Positions 1-8,818 of a DNA stretch of 64,000 nucleotides are shown here, piece by piece. Every line of letters starts with the position of its first letter. The first letter of the stretch is position 1. Both the position numbers and the translations under genes were made by a program. This DNA is from an uncultured Bacilli bacterium (GTDB taxonomy: Bacteria; Bacillota_I; Bacilli_A; RF39; UBA660): positions 1 to 64,000 of the forward strand of contig CAKOND010000003.1 of NCBI GenBank assembly GCA_934096945.1. Reading direction: 5' to 3'. The notes beneath the pieces were generated by a model, which saw only the letters and a program-made list of their open reading frames with translations, ran no database searches and was not told the origin of the DNA.

Positions 1-97
1 ACCGAAATCATCTATTTGAATCCATTGCCTAAACTCTCTCTTTTTTATTTAGTCCTTGACATTGGGTACCTTTTAAATTTACTTCTTCACTTTTTTA

Positions 98-2521
98 TTA
101 TTCTTCTCTTAGTTTAGCACCGCATCTTTTTTCAAGTGATTTTAAGATACTTGCCATTTTTTCATTTATTTCTTCTGATGTCAAAGTGTTTCCAACACTC
201 ATCATTCTTACTTTAAAAGTAACAGATTTTTTACCTTCAGGAATTTGGTTTCCTCGATACACATCAACAAATTCTACTTCTTTAACTTTATTTTTTATAG
301 TTTGGTCTATAATTTCCCAGCTTACATCTTCATCAACAATAATGGATAAGTCTTTTTCTACTAAAGGTAATTCTGGTAATTTTTCATATTTATTGCTACG
401 AGATGCAAATGGCACTAATTTATCTAGGTTAAGTTCAAATATTGCTGCATTTGTTCTTTTAATTTTACATTCATTCATAGCTTTAACATTTAAAAGTCCA
501 AAAGCTCCTATTACTTCATCATTTAATTTTATACTTAAATAAGCATTTATATCAGCCCAACTTGGTTTTTCGCACCTTTCAAGAGTTATGGCTTCCATAT
601 GAGTATATCTTGCCATATTTTCTAAAACACCTTTTGCTTCATAGAATATTTTCTTAGCATCTTTGCCTACGATAGCCCCAGTTAAAGATTTATGTTGAAT
701 TGGAAGTATTTCATCATCACTTGATGGTCTATAATCACCCTTTTTATAAACTTCAGATACTTCAAATATTTTAAATTCATCATAATATCTTAAGTTTTTA
801 GATATAGCTTCTAAAGCACCTGGTATAAGTGATTTTCGTAAACACTCAAGTTCTGGAGCTGGTGGCGTTGCAAGTCTTATGGCATCAGAAGTATTTATTC
901 CTGCTGCATTTATGTATTTTTCATCAATCCATGGGTATGTAAATATTTCATAAAAGCCGCATCTATATGCTAAATATTCCATAATTCTTTTTTCAAGTAA
1001 AACTTTTCTTTGGTTAATTGAATGCTCTAAAGTAATTGTTATTGGCTTAGCTTCGAAGGAGTTAAATGAAAGTATTCGTGCTATGTCCCCCATAACATCA
1101 TCTTTAATCGTGACATCTCCAGTTGATCTGTATGTTGGAACAATGCATGTATAAATATCATCATTTAAAGTAACTTCATAACCTAAAGATGTAAGTATTT
1201 GTTTAATTACATCATCACTTATAACTTTACCTAATCTTTCATCTAGAAATTTTCTGCTTACTTCAATAACATTTTTCTTTGTTTCATTTAAATATACATC
1301 ATTATATTTAACTATTTTACTTTCTGGGAATATTTCTTTTATCAAAGTAAGTGCTAAATTTAAGCCTTCATCAACTCTTTGAGTATCAATTCCTTTTTCA
1401 AAGCGCATTGATGCATCAGTTTTTTCGGCAAATCTTTTACCAGTTTTTCGAATAGCTGTTGCACTAAATGATGCTACTTCAAGAAGTACCCCTTTAGTAT
1501 CAGCTAAAATTGAGTCTTTTTTACCACCACGTATACCTGCTAGTGCTAAAGGTTCATTCTTATCACAAATTACTAAGTCATCTTCAGTTAAACTTATAGA
1601 GTTATTATCAAGAAGTAATAATTCTTCACCTTTCTTTGCATTTCTAACTACTATTTTTTCACCGTCAACATGAGTTTTATCAAAAGCATGAAGTGGTTGT
1701 CCAGTTGCTATCATAACATAGTTTGTTATATCCACAATGGCATTTATTGGTCTAAGTCCACATTTAACTAGAGCTGCTTGCATCCAAATTGGAGCCTTTC
1801 TTTCATCAATTCCATCTATTTCTACCGCAGCATACCTACTACATTTACTTGTCTCTTCAATTTCAACATTGTACTTAGGTAAATTTTTATCTAAATCATA
1901 GCTATCTAATTTTTTAAGTGGCACATTATAAATAGTACTTAGTTCTCTGGCAATACCATAGTGTCCCCATAAATCTGGTCTATTTGATAAAGACTTATTA
2001 TCTATTTCTAAAATAGTATCATTTAAATCAAGAACATCCGCAATATTATCACCAGGGGCGCATTTTATGCCTTTTAAATCAATAATTTCAGTTTCGCTTT
2101 CTTGAGGAAAGAAATCACTTAAGAAAACTTCTTCAGCGGCACAAATCATACCAAACGATTCTTCACCACGCATTTTAGTTTTTTCAATTTTTACGGGTTC
2201 ACCTTCGCCATGCCAAACTACTACTGCACCAGGCTTACAAACAACTACATATTCACCAGCATAAAGGTTAGAACCACCACAAACTATTTGAACAGGTGAT
2301 TCTTCACCAATATCAACGATGCATATACGTAATTTATCAGCATTTGGATGAAGCTTTACTTCTAGAATTTTACCTACGATAATATCATGAAATTTTTCTC
2401 CGAGATTTAGAGCGCCTTCAACTTCAACAGTTCTAAGGGTCATGTCATAAGCAATTTTATCATTAGTTACGTTTTCAGGTAAATCAACATATTTTTTTAT
2501 TAAATTTAAACTAACTCTCAT
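98..2521 (-). CDS. pheT: Phenylalanine--tRNA ligase beta subunit
   Basis: Beta subunit of the heterotetrameric enzyme that charges tRNA-Phe in the cytoplasm. The 807 residues match the full bacterial length. Visible modules are the N-terminal start (MRVSLNLIKKYVDLP), a tRNA-binding OB-type domain at about 40-155 (HPNADKLRIC), the B3/B4 editing region around 210-390 (DITNYVM, GQPLHAFD), a B5 domain near 405-475 and the anticodon-binding domain in the last 95 residues (PLVEKDLSIIVDEDVSW). It lies 11 bp downstream of pheS and shares its T-box leader, so both subunits should rise together when tRNA-Phe is uncharged. The start has a good TAAGGAGGATAAAA ribosome binding site. Confidence 0.98.
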   Translation of the reverse strand: MRVSLNLIKKYVDLPENVTNDKIAYDMTLRTVEVEGALNLGEKFHDIIVGKILEVKLHPNADKLRICIVDIGEESPVQIVCGGSNLYAGEYVVVCKPGAVVVWHGEGEPVKIEKTKMRGEESFGMICAAEEVFLSDFFPQESETEIIDLKGIKCAPGDNIADVLDLNDTILEIDNKSLSNRPDLWGHYGIARELSTIYNVPLKKLDSYDLDKNLPKYNVEIEETSKCSRYAAVEIDGIDERKAPIWMQAALVKCGLRPINAIVDITNYVMIATGQPLHAFDKTHVDGEKIVVRNAKKGEELLLLDNNSISLTEDDLVICDKNEPLALAGIRGGKKDSILADTKGVLLEVASFSATAIRKTGKRFAEKTDASMRFEKGIDTQRVDEGLNLALTLIKEIFPESKIVKYNDVYLNETKKNVIEVSRKFLDERLGKVISDDVIKQILTSLGYEVTLNDDIYTCIVPTYRSTGDVTIKDDVMGDIARILSFNSFEAKPITITLEHSINQRKVLLEKRIMEYLAYRCGFYEIFTYPWIDEKYINAAGINTSDAIRLATPPAPELECLRKSLIPGALEAISKNLRYYDEFKIFEVSEVYKKGDYRPSSDDEILPIQHKSLTGAIVGKDAKKIFYEAKGVLENMARYTHMEAITLERCEKPSWADINAYLSIKLNDEVIGAFGLLNVKAMNECKIKRTNAAIFELNLDKLVPFASRSNKYEKLPELPLVEKDLSIIVDEDVSWEIIDQTIKNKVKEVEFVDVYRGNQIPEGKKSVTFKVRMMSVGNTLTSEEINEKMASILKSLEKRCGAKLREE

Positions 2522-2532
2522 TTTTATCCTCC

Positions 2533-3570
2533 TTACTTAAATTCTTTTAAAAATCTTAAATCACTACTATGGAAAAGTCTTACATCATCTACGCCATAAC
2601 GCATCATTACAAGTCTATCTAGACCAATATTAATGTAAAAACCAGTCCATTCATCAGGATTTAATCCAGCAGACTTTAAGACATTTGGATGAATTACACC
2701 ACCAGGCATAACTTCAATCCAGCCATTATGGTTACATACTTTGCAACCTACTCCACCACATACTAAGCATTCCATATCAATTTCATAACCAGGTTCAGTA
2801 AATGGGAAGAAACCTTCTCTCATTCTTGTATTTATTTTTTTACCAAATACTTTTTCAAGTATAGTTTCAATCATAACCATGCCAGATGAAAATGATATAT
2901 CTTTATCTACAATTAATGCTTCATATTGATAGAATGCCCTTTCATGTCTAGCATCAGTTGTTTCATTTCTAAATACTTTACCAGGATAAACAAATCTTGC
3001 GGGTGCTCCATGCTTTAAAAGATATCTAACTGATCCACCAGTTAAATGAGGTTTTAGGCACAATCTTTCAGCTCCTTCTTTGTCCTCAGTTCCTTTAATC
3101 CAATATGTATCCATTGATTGACGAGCTGGATGATCTTTAGCAAAGTTTAAATTATCAAAAGCATATTTTTCACTGCTTATATCATCCTCAGTATATACTT
3201 CAAAACCAAGGGAAGCAAAAGCTTCGTTTAAATCATTACGCATCTGGGTAATTGGGTGAAGTGCTCCACTTTTTATGGGAGCCCCTGGAATAGTTAAATC
3301 AATTGGTCTATCCAAAACACTCATACTGGAAATTATTTCTTCTTCCTTTCTAGATAATTTTTCCGCAAATACATTTTTAATTTCAGTAGTTAGCATACCA
3401 ACAGACTTTTTTTCATCAGCACTTAAACTTCCCATATTTTTAAATACTTCTGCAAGTTCACTTTTCTTACCAGTTAAATCTTTTTTAACTTCTTCAAGTT
3501 CTACTAAAGTTTTAGCATTTTCAATTTTTTCTAAGCCTTTAGTTTTAATTTCTTCTAATCTTTCTTTCAT
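2533..3570 (-). CDS. pheS: Phenylalanine--tRNA ligase alpha subunit
   Basis: Catalytic alpha subunit of phenylalanine--tRNA ligase. The predicted 345-residue protein has the N-terminal coiled coil (about 1-85) and the class II core: motif 2 (FRNETTDARHERAFYQYE) and motif 3 (GLDRLVMMRYGVDDVR). I chose the ATG at 3570 because AAAGGA lies 5-6 bases upstream and the protein then begins MKERLEEIK. The frame is open 25 codons further, to 3645, but those codons read through the T-box terminator stem and encode nothing family-like. First gene of the pheST operon. Confidence 0.98.
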   Translation of the reverse strand: MKERLEEIKTKGLEKIENAKTLVELEEVKKDLTGKKSELAEVFKNMGSLSADEKKSVGMLTTEIKNVFAEKLSRKEEEIISSMSVLDRPIDLTIPGAPIKSGALHPITQMRNDLNEAFASLGFEVYTEDDISSEKYAFDNLNFAKDHPARQSMDTYWIKGTEDKEGAERLCLKPHLTGGSVRYLLKHGAPARFVYPGKVFRNETTDARHERAFYQYEALIVDKDISFSSGMVMIETILEKVFGKKINTRMREGFFPFTEPGYEIDMECLVCGGVGCKVCNHNGWIEVMPGGVIHPNVLKSAGLNPDEWTGFYINIGLDRLVMMRYGVDDVRLFHSSDLRFLKEFK

Positions 3571-3589
3571 AATAATCCTTTCTTTGATA

Positions 3590-3815
3590 CAAAATAAAAA
3601 CACGAATAAGCTCTCTAAAAGGACGAGGCTTATTCGTGGTACCACCTTTTTTCATAGTATTTTTTACTATCTCATTAGATTAACGCTCTTTCACGATTTG
3701 ACTCCATTATTGAAATTCATTAATTTACCTTTTTCTTGTAGCTCTCAGTTTATAACTACAATTTCCTGTAGAAAGTATTAAATTAACTACTTAGATAATT
3801 TCTTCATCAATTACT
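3590..3815 (-). promoter_or_regulatory. T-box leader of pheST (Phe specifier)
   Basis: On the minus strand the leader carries the T-box sequence AGGTGGTACCACG (3635-3647) and a terminator made of CACGAATAAG (3629-3638) pairing with CTTATTCGTG (3601-3610), followed by TTTTT. The T-box bases overlap the terminator stem, as needed for the antiterminator switch. Further upstream GAATTTCAA (about 3712-3720) offers TTC, a Phe codon, as specifier. By family knowledge, uncharged tRNA-Phe would stabilise the antiterminator and turn the operon on. The exact stem I boundaries are inferred. Confidence 0.93.
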
Positions 3816-3820
3816 TCTTG

Positions 3821-3849
3821 ATTATATTACTTTTTTTTATGTTTGTCAA
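3821..3849 (-). promoter_or_regulatory. Sigma-A promoter of the pheST T-box leader
   Basis: Perfect consensus on the minus strand: -35 TTGACA (3844-3849), 17-bp spacer, -10 TATAAT (3821-3826). Transcription should begin near 3814, just upstream of the T-box. Confidence 0.9.
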
Positions 3850-4078
3850 ATATATTTTTAGCCATAGTGACACATAAGTAACCCACTAACTTACATCTCA
3901 CATAAAATGCATGGTTGGGCTGATTTTCACCTTTCCTATAGCTACATGTAACACATATTTTATCCTCGGTAAAGTCTACTTTACTATTGGATAATGCAAG
4001 TGTAACAAAATGTAGCCATAAACATCTTAAAATTATGACTTTCTATTATACATTTATATACAACATTTATATTTTTGT
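3850..4078. other. Intergenic stretch with no assignable gene
   Basis: AT-rich DNA between the pheST promoter and the structured element at 4079. The minus strand has about 60 codons without a stop (roughly 3829-4010), but with no start codon or ribosome binding site and no family resemblance, and it runs into the pheST promoter. I see no RNA gene or clear repeat. Confidence 0.5.
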
Positions 4079-4143
4079 TGATAACTTAGCATCGGCGGCG
4101 CGGGGCGGATGCTCCCGCCAGATACGCTAACCTAAGGTTATCA
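4079..4143. repeat. G+C-rich cruciform-forming element spanning the surface gene's stop codon
   Basis: Outer arms TGATAACTTAG (4079-4089) and CTAAGGTTATCA (4132-4143) pair with one bulge. Inside is a 5-bp G+C stem, GGCGG (4104-4108) with CCGCC (4115-4119). Positions 4091-4120 are 23 of 30 G+C in a region otherwise near 30%. The outer arm includes the stop codon of the gene ending at 4141. There is no T-run after it, so it is a poor intrinsic terminator. It resembles the hairpins that follow variable repeats of diversity-generating retroelements, or a REP-like element; both readings are inference. Confidence 0.55.
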
Positions 4144-5688
4144 TACTACCAAAGTTATTGGTGAATCTTTTGTTCCATATCCTCCAGCATAGGCTACAGA
4201 AGCTTTTAGATACAAGACTGGACGGCCGCCATCCCCACTGTACGCGAGGTTGTAGCTTGCATCGCCAGTGCCGCTTGCAACGAACACACCGTCGCCGTAC
4301 GAAGAATAAGGCGTAATTGTCCATTCGTATAGTCCCATATACGTCCAATTCACCGATGTTATTGATGAACTATCATAATTAAAAAGTGTGGTTGCCCATG
4401 CACTTGGGGCTGCCGCAAATCCATAATCACTTACGTACATTAATCCTATTTTTGATGTACCATTTTCTGGTCCATATGTCTTTGTGGCATTTGTTATTTC
4501 TGCAGTGTACATTGCTTTTGGTGTTACTTTAGCTGTTGTATGTCCACTTACTTTCCATGTAGTATCCTCAATTAAATTTGACCATGTTGTACCTATATTA
4601 TTTAAATAATTTGTATTTAAATTTACTTTATTTAAATTACTTTCACTCCATGTATTATTTCGTGTTGAGTTATTCCAGTAATATCTATTTATTGTTGTTA
4701 ATTCTCCTTTATATGTTGAATAAGCACTTTTTGAATATGTATCTGTACTATAATCTCCATTTGTTCCAAGTAGATTACTATTTGCATAATCATATTTGAT
4801 TAATTTTACTTTATCTCCAAATACTCCGATTATTCTATACAAATTATCTGTTGGACATGGGCTCTCATTGCTTCCAAAACATACATAGTTATTTGGATTT
4901 GCTCCGGCATATCTGTAACTATTGTCACCTGCCCCATTTGTTAGTGTACTAGTATGATGATATAATGTCTCGTCTATTCCGTCCATTGCTATTACACATG
5001 AACTTAGAGTCTGACCGTTTTTGCATACATTTGCCATTGTTTGAACTATCTTTTCCTTTTGTATCATCACTTTTGCACTCATACTTTTTCCTGCATTTGC
5101 ATTTTGATTTTCATCATAGTTTACAAATGTTAATTTTATATTCCATGTTTCTTCTTTACTTGGACTTGCTGTTATTTCTCTATTATTAAATAGTGTTATA
5201 AGTCCTGATTTATTTGTTATATCGTATCCTGATATGGATGCCCCACTTCCATCTGTTACTGATGTGGGTGTTAAACCTGATATATCTGTTACTTCTGTTC
5301 CATTATTATCTGTAACTGTTAATATTAATTCCGGTGTATTTTCATTTATTGAATATGTAAATGAATTATTAGAAATATTTAAATATACATAATAATGTTC
5401 TGTCGCAGTATTTGTCTTATTATTTGCTGTTAAACTTGCTTTTGCAAAAGTACTTCCAACTGCATTACCTTTGCCACTTGCAAATGTACTTTGATCGGCA
5501 TATATGTTTATATCATCACCTGTTGTAAAAGTAAAAACATCTGTTGTATATGTTGTTACATTTAAATTTGCTGATGTTGGTTCTCCGCCTTGGGCAGTAA
5601 AATACGCATATGTTGCTCCGATTACTAGTATTGCAAATGTTGCAATTGCAACTACACTAAATATCATTGTTTTTTTATTATTTTTCAT
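4141..5688 (-). CDS. Secreted camelysin-like protein with C-terminal lectin-like variable domain
   Basis: 515-residue exported protein. Residues 8-30 form one hydrophobic signal/anchor segment ending GATYAYFTAQGG, typical of CalY/TasA/camelysin proteins processed by SipW-type peptidases. Residues 35-210 are the camelysin-like beta domain (NVTTYTTDVF, REITASPSKEE, ITFVNY-type block). From about 265 there is a second domain shared with three other proteins here (NNYVCFGS, DNLYRIIGVFGDKVKL, TTWKVSGHT, KIGLMYVSDYGFAAAPSAW), probably a C-type-lectin/DUF6273-like fold. The last 60 residues are the divergent part: coding DNA at 4221-4310 is about 61% G+C and rich in TAC, GGC, GAC and AGC codons, unlike the rest of the gene. 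Cell-surface display is inferred. Ligand unknown. Confidence 0.85.
   Translation of the reverse strand: MKNNKKTMIFSVVAIATFAILVIGATYAYFTAQGGEPTSANLNVTTYTTDVFTFTTGDDINIYADQSTFASGKGNAVGSTFAKASLTANNKTNTATEHYYVYLNISNNSFTYSINENTPELILTVTDNNGTEVTDISGLTPTSVTDGSGASISGYDITNKSGLITLFNNREITASPSKEETWNIKLTFVNYDENQNANAGKSMSAKVMIQKEKIVQTMANVCKNGQTLSSCVIAMDGIDETLYHHTSTLTNGAGDNSYRYAGANPNNYVCFGSNESPCPTDNLYRIIGVFGDKVKLIKYDYANSNLLGTNGDYSTDTYSKSAYSTYKGELTTINRYYWNNSTRNNTWSESNLNKVNLNTNYLNNIGTTWSNLIEDTTWKVSGHTTAKVTPKAMYTAEITNATKTYGPENGTSKIGLMYVSDYGFAAAPSAWATTLFNYDSSSITSVNWTYMGLYEWTITPYSSYGDGVFVASGTGDASYNLAYSGDGGRPVLYLKASVAYAGGYGTKDSPITLVV
4214..4313 (-). other. Candidate hypervariable region of the surface gene
   Basis: Codons between ...EWTIT and GGRPVLYL are unusually NNC-rich: TAC GGC GAC, then TTC, AGC GGC, GGC, and further on AGC TAC AAC CTC with a TAC following. 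All can be derived from AAC by changing adenines only, which is the signature of adenine-directed mutagenesis in retroelement-diversified lectin folds. The block sits at the extreme C-terminus and is followed directly by the cruciform at 4079-4143. No template repeat or reverse transcriptase is visible in this window, so the assignment is a hypothesis. Confidence 0.4.
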
Positions 5689-5770
5689 AAACTTACTACT
5701 CCTTTTAACACACTATAAATAGTATTTGAAAAATCAATATATTTATTCATGTCTACTTTACTACAATATC

Positions 5771-5799
5771 ATTTTAACACTTAAAATAACTATTGTCTA
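5771..5799 (-). promoter_or_regulatory. Promoter of the camelysin-like surface gene
   Basis: Minus-strand -35 TAGACA (5794-5799), 17-bp spacer, -10 TAAAAT (5771-5776), giving a leader of about 75 bases before the ATG at 5688, which is preceded by AAAGGAGT. A divergent XRE regulator begins at 5878. Confidence 0.6.
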
Positions 5800-5877
5800 T
5801 TATAATTAGATATTTTTCTATAAATAATCAATTTAAATTTGTAATTATATATAGAATAATATATATTGGTGATTAAG

Positions 5878-6168
5878 ATGATTGAAGAAAAACTTTATAC
5901 AGGCATAACTGAAGATGAACTAGATAAAATATATAAAATGATATCTAAAAATGTTAAATATTATAGGTTATTTAATAATTCTCCTTATGCTGATGAAGAA
6001 GGAAGAATTAGTCAAGAAAAACTTGCAGAATTATGTAATGTGTCAAGAAGTTTAATAGCTAATATTGAAAGTGTTAAAGTAAAACAAACCTTTTCTATTT
6101 CTGTTATAGCATCGATTAGTAAAGTATTAAATGTTCCTTTTGAAAATTTTTTTAAAGAAAATAAATAA
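5878..6168 (+). CDS. XRE-family helix-turn-helix regulator
   Basis: 96-residue DNA-binding protein. The helix-turn-helix lies around residues 33-80 (SQEKLAELCNVSRSLIANIE), with a typical XRE tail (ISKVLNVPFENFF). The frame is open from TTG at 5866 and GTG at 5869, but GGTGAT, a ribosome binding site used repeatedly here, lies just before the ATG at 5878, so that start is preferred. It is transcribed away from the surface gene at 4141-5688, across a 190-bp intergenic region holding that gene's promoter, and probably regulates it and itself. The same arrangement recurs at 49657-51323. Confidence 0.85.
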   Translation: MIEEKLYTGITEDELDKIYKMISKNVKYYRLFNNSPYADEEGRISQEKLAELCNVSRSLIANIESVKVKQTFSISVIASISKVLNVPFENFFKENK

Positions 6169-6338
6169 AAAGTTTAAGACTTTCTAGGTGTTTTTGTGAT
6201 ACCTTTTATTAAAATATATTGTTTTTCAAAATTTAAAGGAACTTTGAATGATATAGAAAAAAACAGCCTAAGCTATTTTTCTGGTTCTTCAATTTCTATG
6301 AGGAAGTAAATTTTGTAGAACCTAAATTTTCAAAGGTT

Positions 6339-7493
6339 TTATTTTAGTTCATACATTATTTCTTTTGTTATACTTCCAGTTGCTTTAGCAACATGGTATC
6401 TGTAAACATAGTTTTTTCCTTCAGCATCTGGAGTTCCATATACATCTTCAACTCTTGATGTATATTCACTTCCATTATCAACGGTATCATAAATATATGC
6501 CATTTCTCTTTTAGTAACTCCTAGATCTTTCATAATAAGACATTGATGTTCTCCTTCATTTATATCTTTATGAGTACAGTTACTACTTAATACTTCTCCA
6601 GTTGCCATGGAAATATAATAAACGCATTTATTTGTCATATATTCAAATGAAACTTTATAAGCACAAGTGCCATCAGATGATAAAGTCAAAACAGATTCTG
6701 GAGGTAATATATCACAATAACTACCAGTTCCAACTGTTGCTCCTTTTAAAGATGCAGCCTTTTTTCCTGCTTCTTCATTATTTAAGGCTTTACTCATACT
6801 TTCACATTTTTGTAATGAATTTCCCCCACTTGGTTTAGTAGTTTCTGCATTTGGTTTTGTTGTTTCATTATTTGGTTTACTATTTTGGTCATTACTTTTA
6901 TCACTATTTTCTTTAGTAATATTTTCTATTTCACTTACACTTTTATCTTTAATGTCTTCAGGGTTTAAATTAGGATTTTTATTTATTACTTCTTCCAAAT
7001 ATGAAGCTTTAGCTTCAGTAATACCTAATTCTTCAGCTAGTTTTTTTCCGCTTTCAGTAATATTTGGTTCTAGTATATTTACATTTATATTACCATTTTT
7101 AGCAGTATTTGTAATTATTTCTTTTACTTTTTCTGATTTAATACTACCTGTTACATTAATTATAATCGTAGCATCTTCTTTAAAATAATCTTTATTCTTT
7201 AAATTATCAGTAATATTTTTTATTACATCATCTAACGTTTTTTCTTTATAATCTTCGCTAATTATATCTTTAGCATCTTCATTTAAAGCATAAATATTTA
7301 CTACTTTATTATCCTTGTTGAGTTCTATTTTGATACTCGGATTAATATCCATTGTTATGCTTGATGCAATCTTTGTGTCAAACTTTACTTCTTCATTTAC
7401 TTTATTATTTTTTATAGAAACAAATAATAAAATAACTACTAGTAATATAACCAACAAAATCCCACCTGTTATTAATATTTTTTTCTTAATCAT
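6339..7493 (-). CDS. RsgI-like membrane protein (extracytoplasmic sensor part only)
   Basis: 384 residues. One transmembrane segment (about 5-27) is followed by a region characteristic of RsgI anti-sigma-I factors (SITMDINPSIKIELNKDNKVV, about residues 46-66) and the associated alpha/beta domain up to about 190. A low-complexity N/T/P linker (200-225) and a C-terminal domain with PepSY-like character (RYHVAKATGSITKEIM) follow. The cytoplasmic anti-sigma domain that precedes the membrane segment in true RsgI is missing, and no sigI gene is adjacent, so a role as an anti-sigma factor is doubtful. A cell-wall or carbohydrate-sensing role is possible. AAGGAGAA precedes the ATG. Confidence 0.75.
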   Translation of the reverse strand: MIKKKILITGGILLVILLVVILLFVSIKNNKVNEEVKFDTKIASSITMDINPSIKIELNKDNKVVNIYALNEDAKDIISEDYKEKTLDDVIKNITDNLKNKDYFKEDATIIINVTGSIKSEKVKEIITNTAKNGNINVNILEPNITESGKKLAEELGITEAKASYLEEVINKNPNLNPEDIKDKSVSEIENITKENSDKSNDQNSKPNNETTKPNAETTKPSGGNSLQKCESMSKALNNEEAGKKAASLKGATVGTGSYCDILPPESVLTLSSDGTCAYKVSFEYMTNKCVYYISMATGEVLSSNCTHKDINEGEHQCLIMKDLGVTKREMAYIYDTVDNGSEYTSRVEDVYGTPDAEGKNYVYRYHVAKATGSITKEIMYELK

Positions 7494-7561
7494 AGATTGT
7501 TCTCCTTATCTTATAAAGATATTATCATACTTTATTATTAATTATCAATAAATATAACACA

Positions 7562-8752
7562 TTATTTACATATTCTTTTTAATATACATATGCATTCTAT
7601 ATGATATGTATAGGAAAATAAATCACAAACATATGAATCTATTATTTCATAATTATCAAGTAATTTCAAATCTCTTACCTGAGTATGATAGTCACATGAA
7701 ATATACATTATTTCTTCTGGCAATCGTTTATTTATAAAATTAATAGTATTTATGCTTAAACCTGCTCTTGGGGGATCAACAATTAGTTTATTAAAGTTTA
7801 AATTTAAATCCTTAATGCTTCCTGCATCACTATAAATGAATTTAGCATTTATTAAATTATTTAATATAGCATTTCTGTTTGCATTATCTACAGCATTTTT
7901 ATTTATTTCAATTCCCACTACTTCTTTAGCTTTCTTTGCAGCACTTAAACCTAACGCGCCAACACCTGAATATAAGTCTAAAACTAAGTCACTTTTATCT
8001 ACAAAATCTTGAGTTAATTTAAACATTTTAGTACATACTAATCTATTTACTTGAAAGAAAGCATCATATGTTACATTATATTTAATTCCATTTACTTCTT
8101 CTAGAAAATAATTATCTTTATAAATAGTTTTATTATTTAAAACAATACCTTTTAAACCTATTATATCTTTAATTTTAGATATATCAACATTATTACTTGT
8201 ATTAATTATTATAATAGTTTCTTCTTTATAATTACATCTTATAATAACTTCACCATTTACTATATTTAAACTAGGTATTAATTTAATTACTTCATTTATT
8301 TTATTACTTGCAAGAAGACAATTATTTATTTCTAAAATATCATGGCTATTATTTTTAAAATAGCCTACTTTTTTATTTACTATCTTTAGAGTAATTTTGT
8401 TTCTGTAGTTATAAGGGTTATCATTTTTAATTATTTTTGGTTTTATTAAAAAACCGTTTTTTTTAAAATAGTTTATAACATTATTTTGTTTTTCTAAAGT
8501 ACTTTCTTCATAATGAAGCATTTGATAAGTACAACCACCACATACACCAAAATATGGACATGGTGGTGCTACTCTATCTTTTGACGCCTTTATTATATTT
8601 ACTATTTTGCCTTCATTATATTTTTTCTTCTCTTTAGTAATTTTTATTTCTAAAATATCTCCGGGCATGCTAAATGGTACAAATGTAACCTTATCATTTA
8701 CATAACAAATACCTCGTCCAAAATCATCAAATCTTAAAATTTCAACTTTCAT
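7562..8752 (-). CDS. 23S rRNA (uracil-5-)-methyltransferase, RlmD/RumA family
   Basis: SAM-dependent m5U RNA methyltransferase. It has an N-terminal TRAM domain (VEILRFDDFGRGICYVNDK), an iron-sulfur cysteine set (CPYFGVCGGCTYQ, with a fourth Cys expected nearby), the SAM site DLYSGVGALGLSAA, the DPPRAGL loop, the catalytic cysteine motif YISCDYHTQVRD and the general-base region HIECICIL close to the C-terminus. Translation starts are possible at 8770, 8758 and 8752. I prefer the ATG at 8752 because GTGATGT lies before it and the protein then begins MKVEILRF. Exact target uridine (747, 1939 or tRNA 54) cannot be told from sequence alone. Divergent from the ger operon. Confidence 0.88.
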   Translation of the reverse strand: MKVEILRFDDFGRGICYVNDKVTFVPFSMPGDILEIKITKEKKKYNEGKIVNIIKASKDRVAPPCPYFGVCGGCTYQMLHYEESTLEKQNNVINYFKKNGFLIKPKIIKNDNPYNYRNKITLKIVNKKVGYFKNNSHDILEINNCLLASNKINEVIKLIPSLNIVNGEVIIRCNYKEETIIIINTSNNVDISKIKDIIGLKGIVLNNKTIYKDNYFLEEVNGIKYNVTYDAFFQVNRLVCTKMFKLTQDFVDKSDLVLDLYSGVGALGLSAAKKAKEVVGIEINKNAVDNANRNAILNNLINAKFIYSDAGSIKDLNLNFNKLIVDPPRAGLSINTINFINKRLPEEIMYISCDYHTQVRDLKLLDNYEIIDSYVCDLFSYTYHIECICILKRICK

Positions 8753-8818
8753 ATACATCACTAACAACATTTTAGCATAAATACCAGTATTTGGTAAATA
8801 TTATAAATGGTGATTTAG

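Noticed and set aside
1..97. Possible gene end at the left edge
   Set aside because: Only very short frames; a frame reading KKREFRQWIQIDDFG has an in-frame stop just upstream and no start. Nothing can be supported.
3571..3645. 25-codon N-terminal extension of pheS
   Set aside because: It translates the T-box terminator; ATG at 3570 has its own AAAGGA site and the family N-terminus.
3829..4010. About 60 open codons on the minus strand, with several cysteines
   Set aside because: No start codon or ribosome binding site, no family resemblance, and it runs through the pheST promoter.
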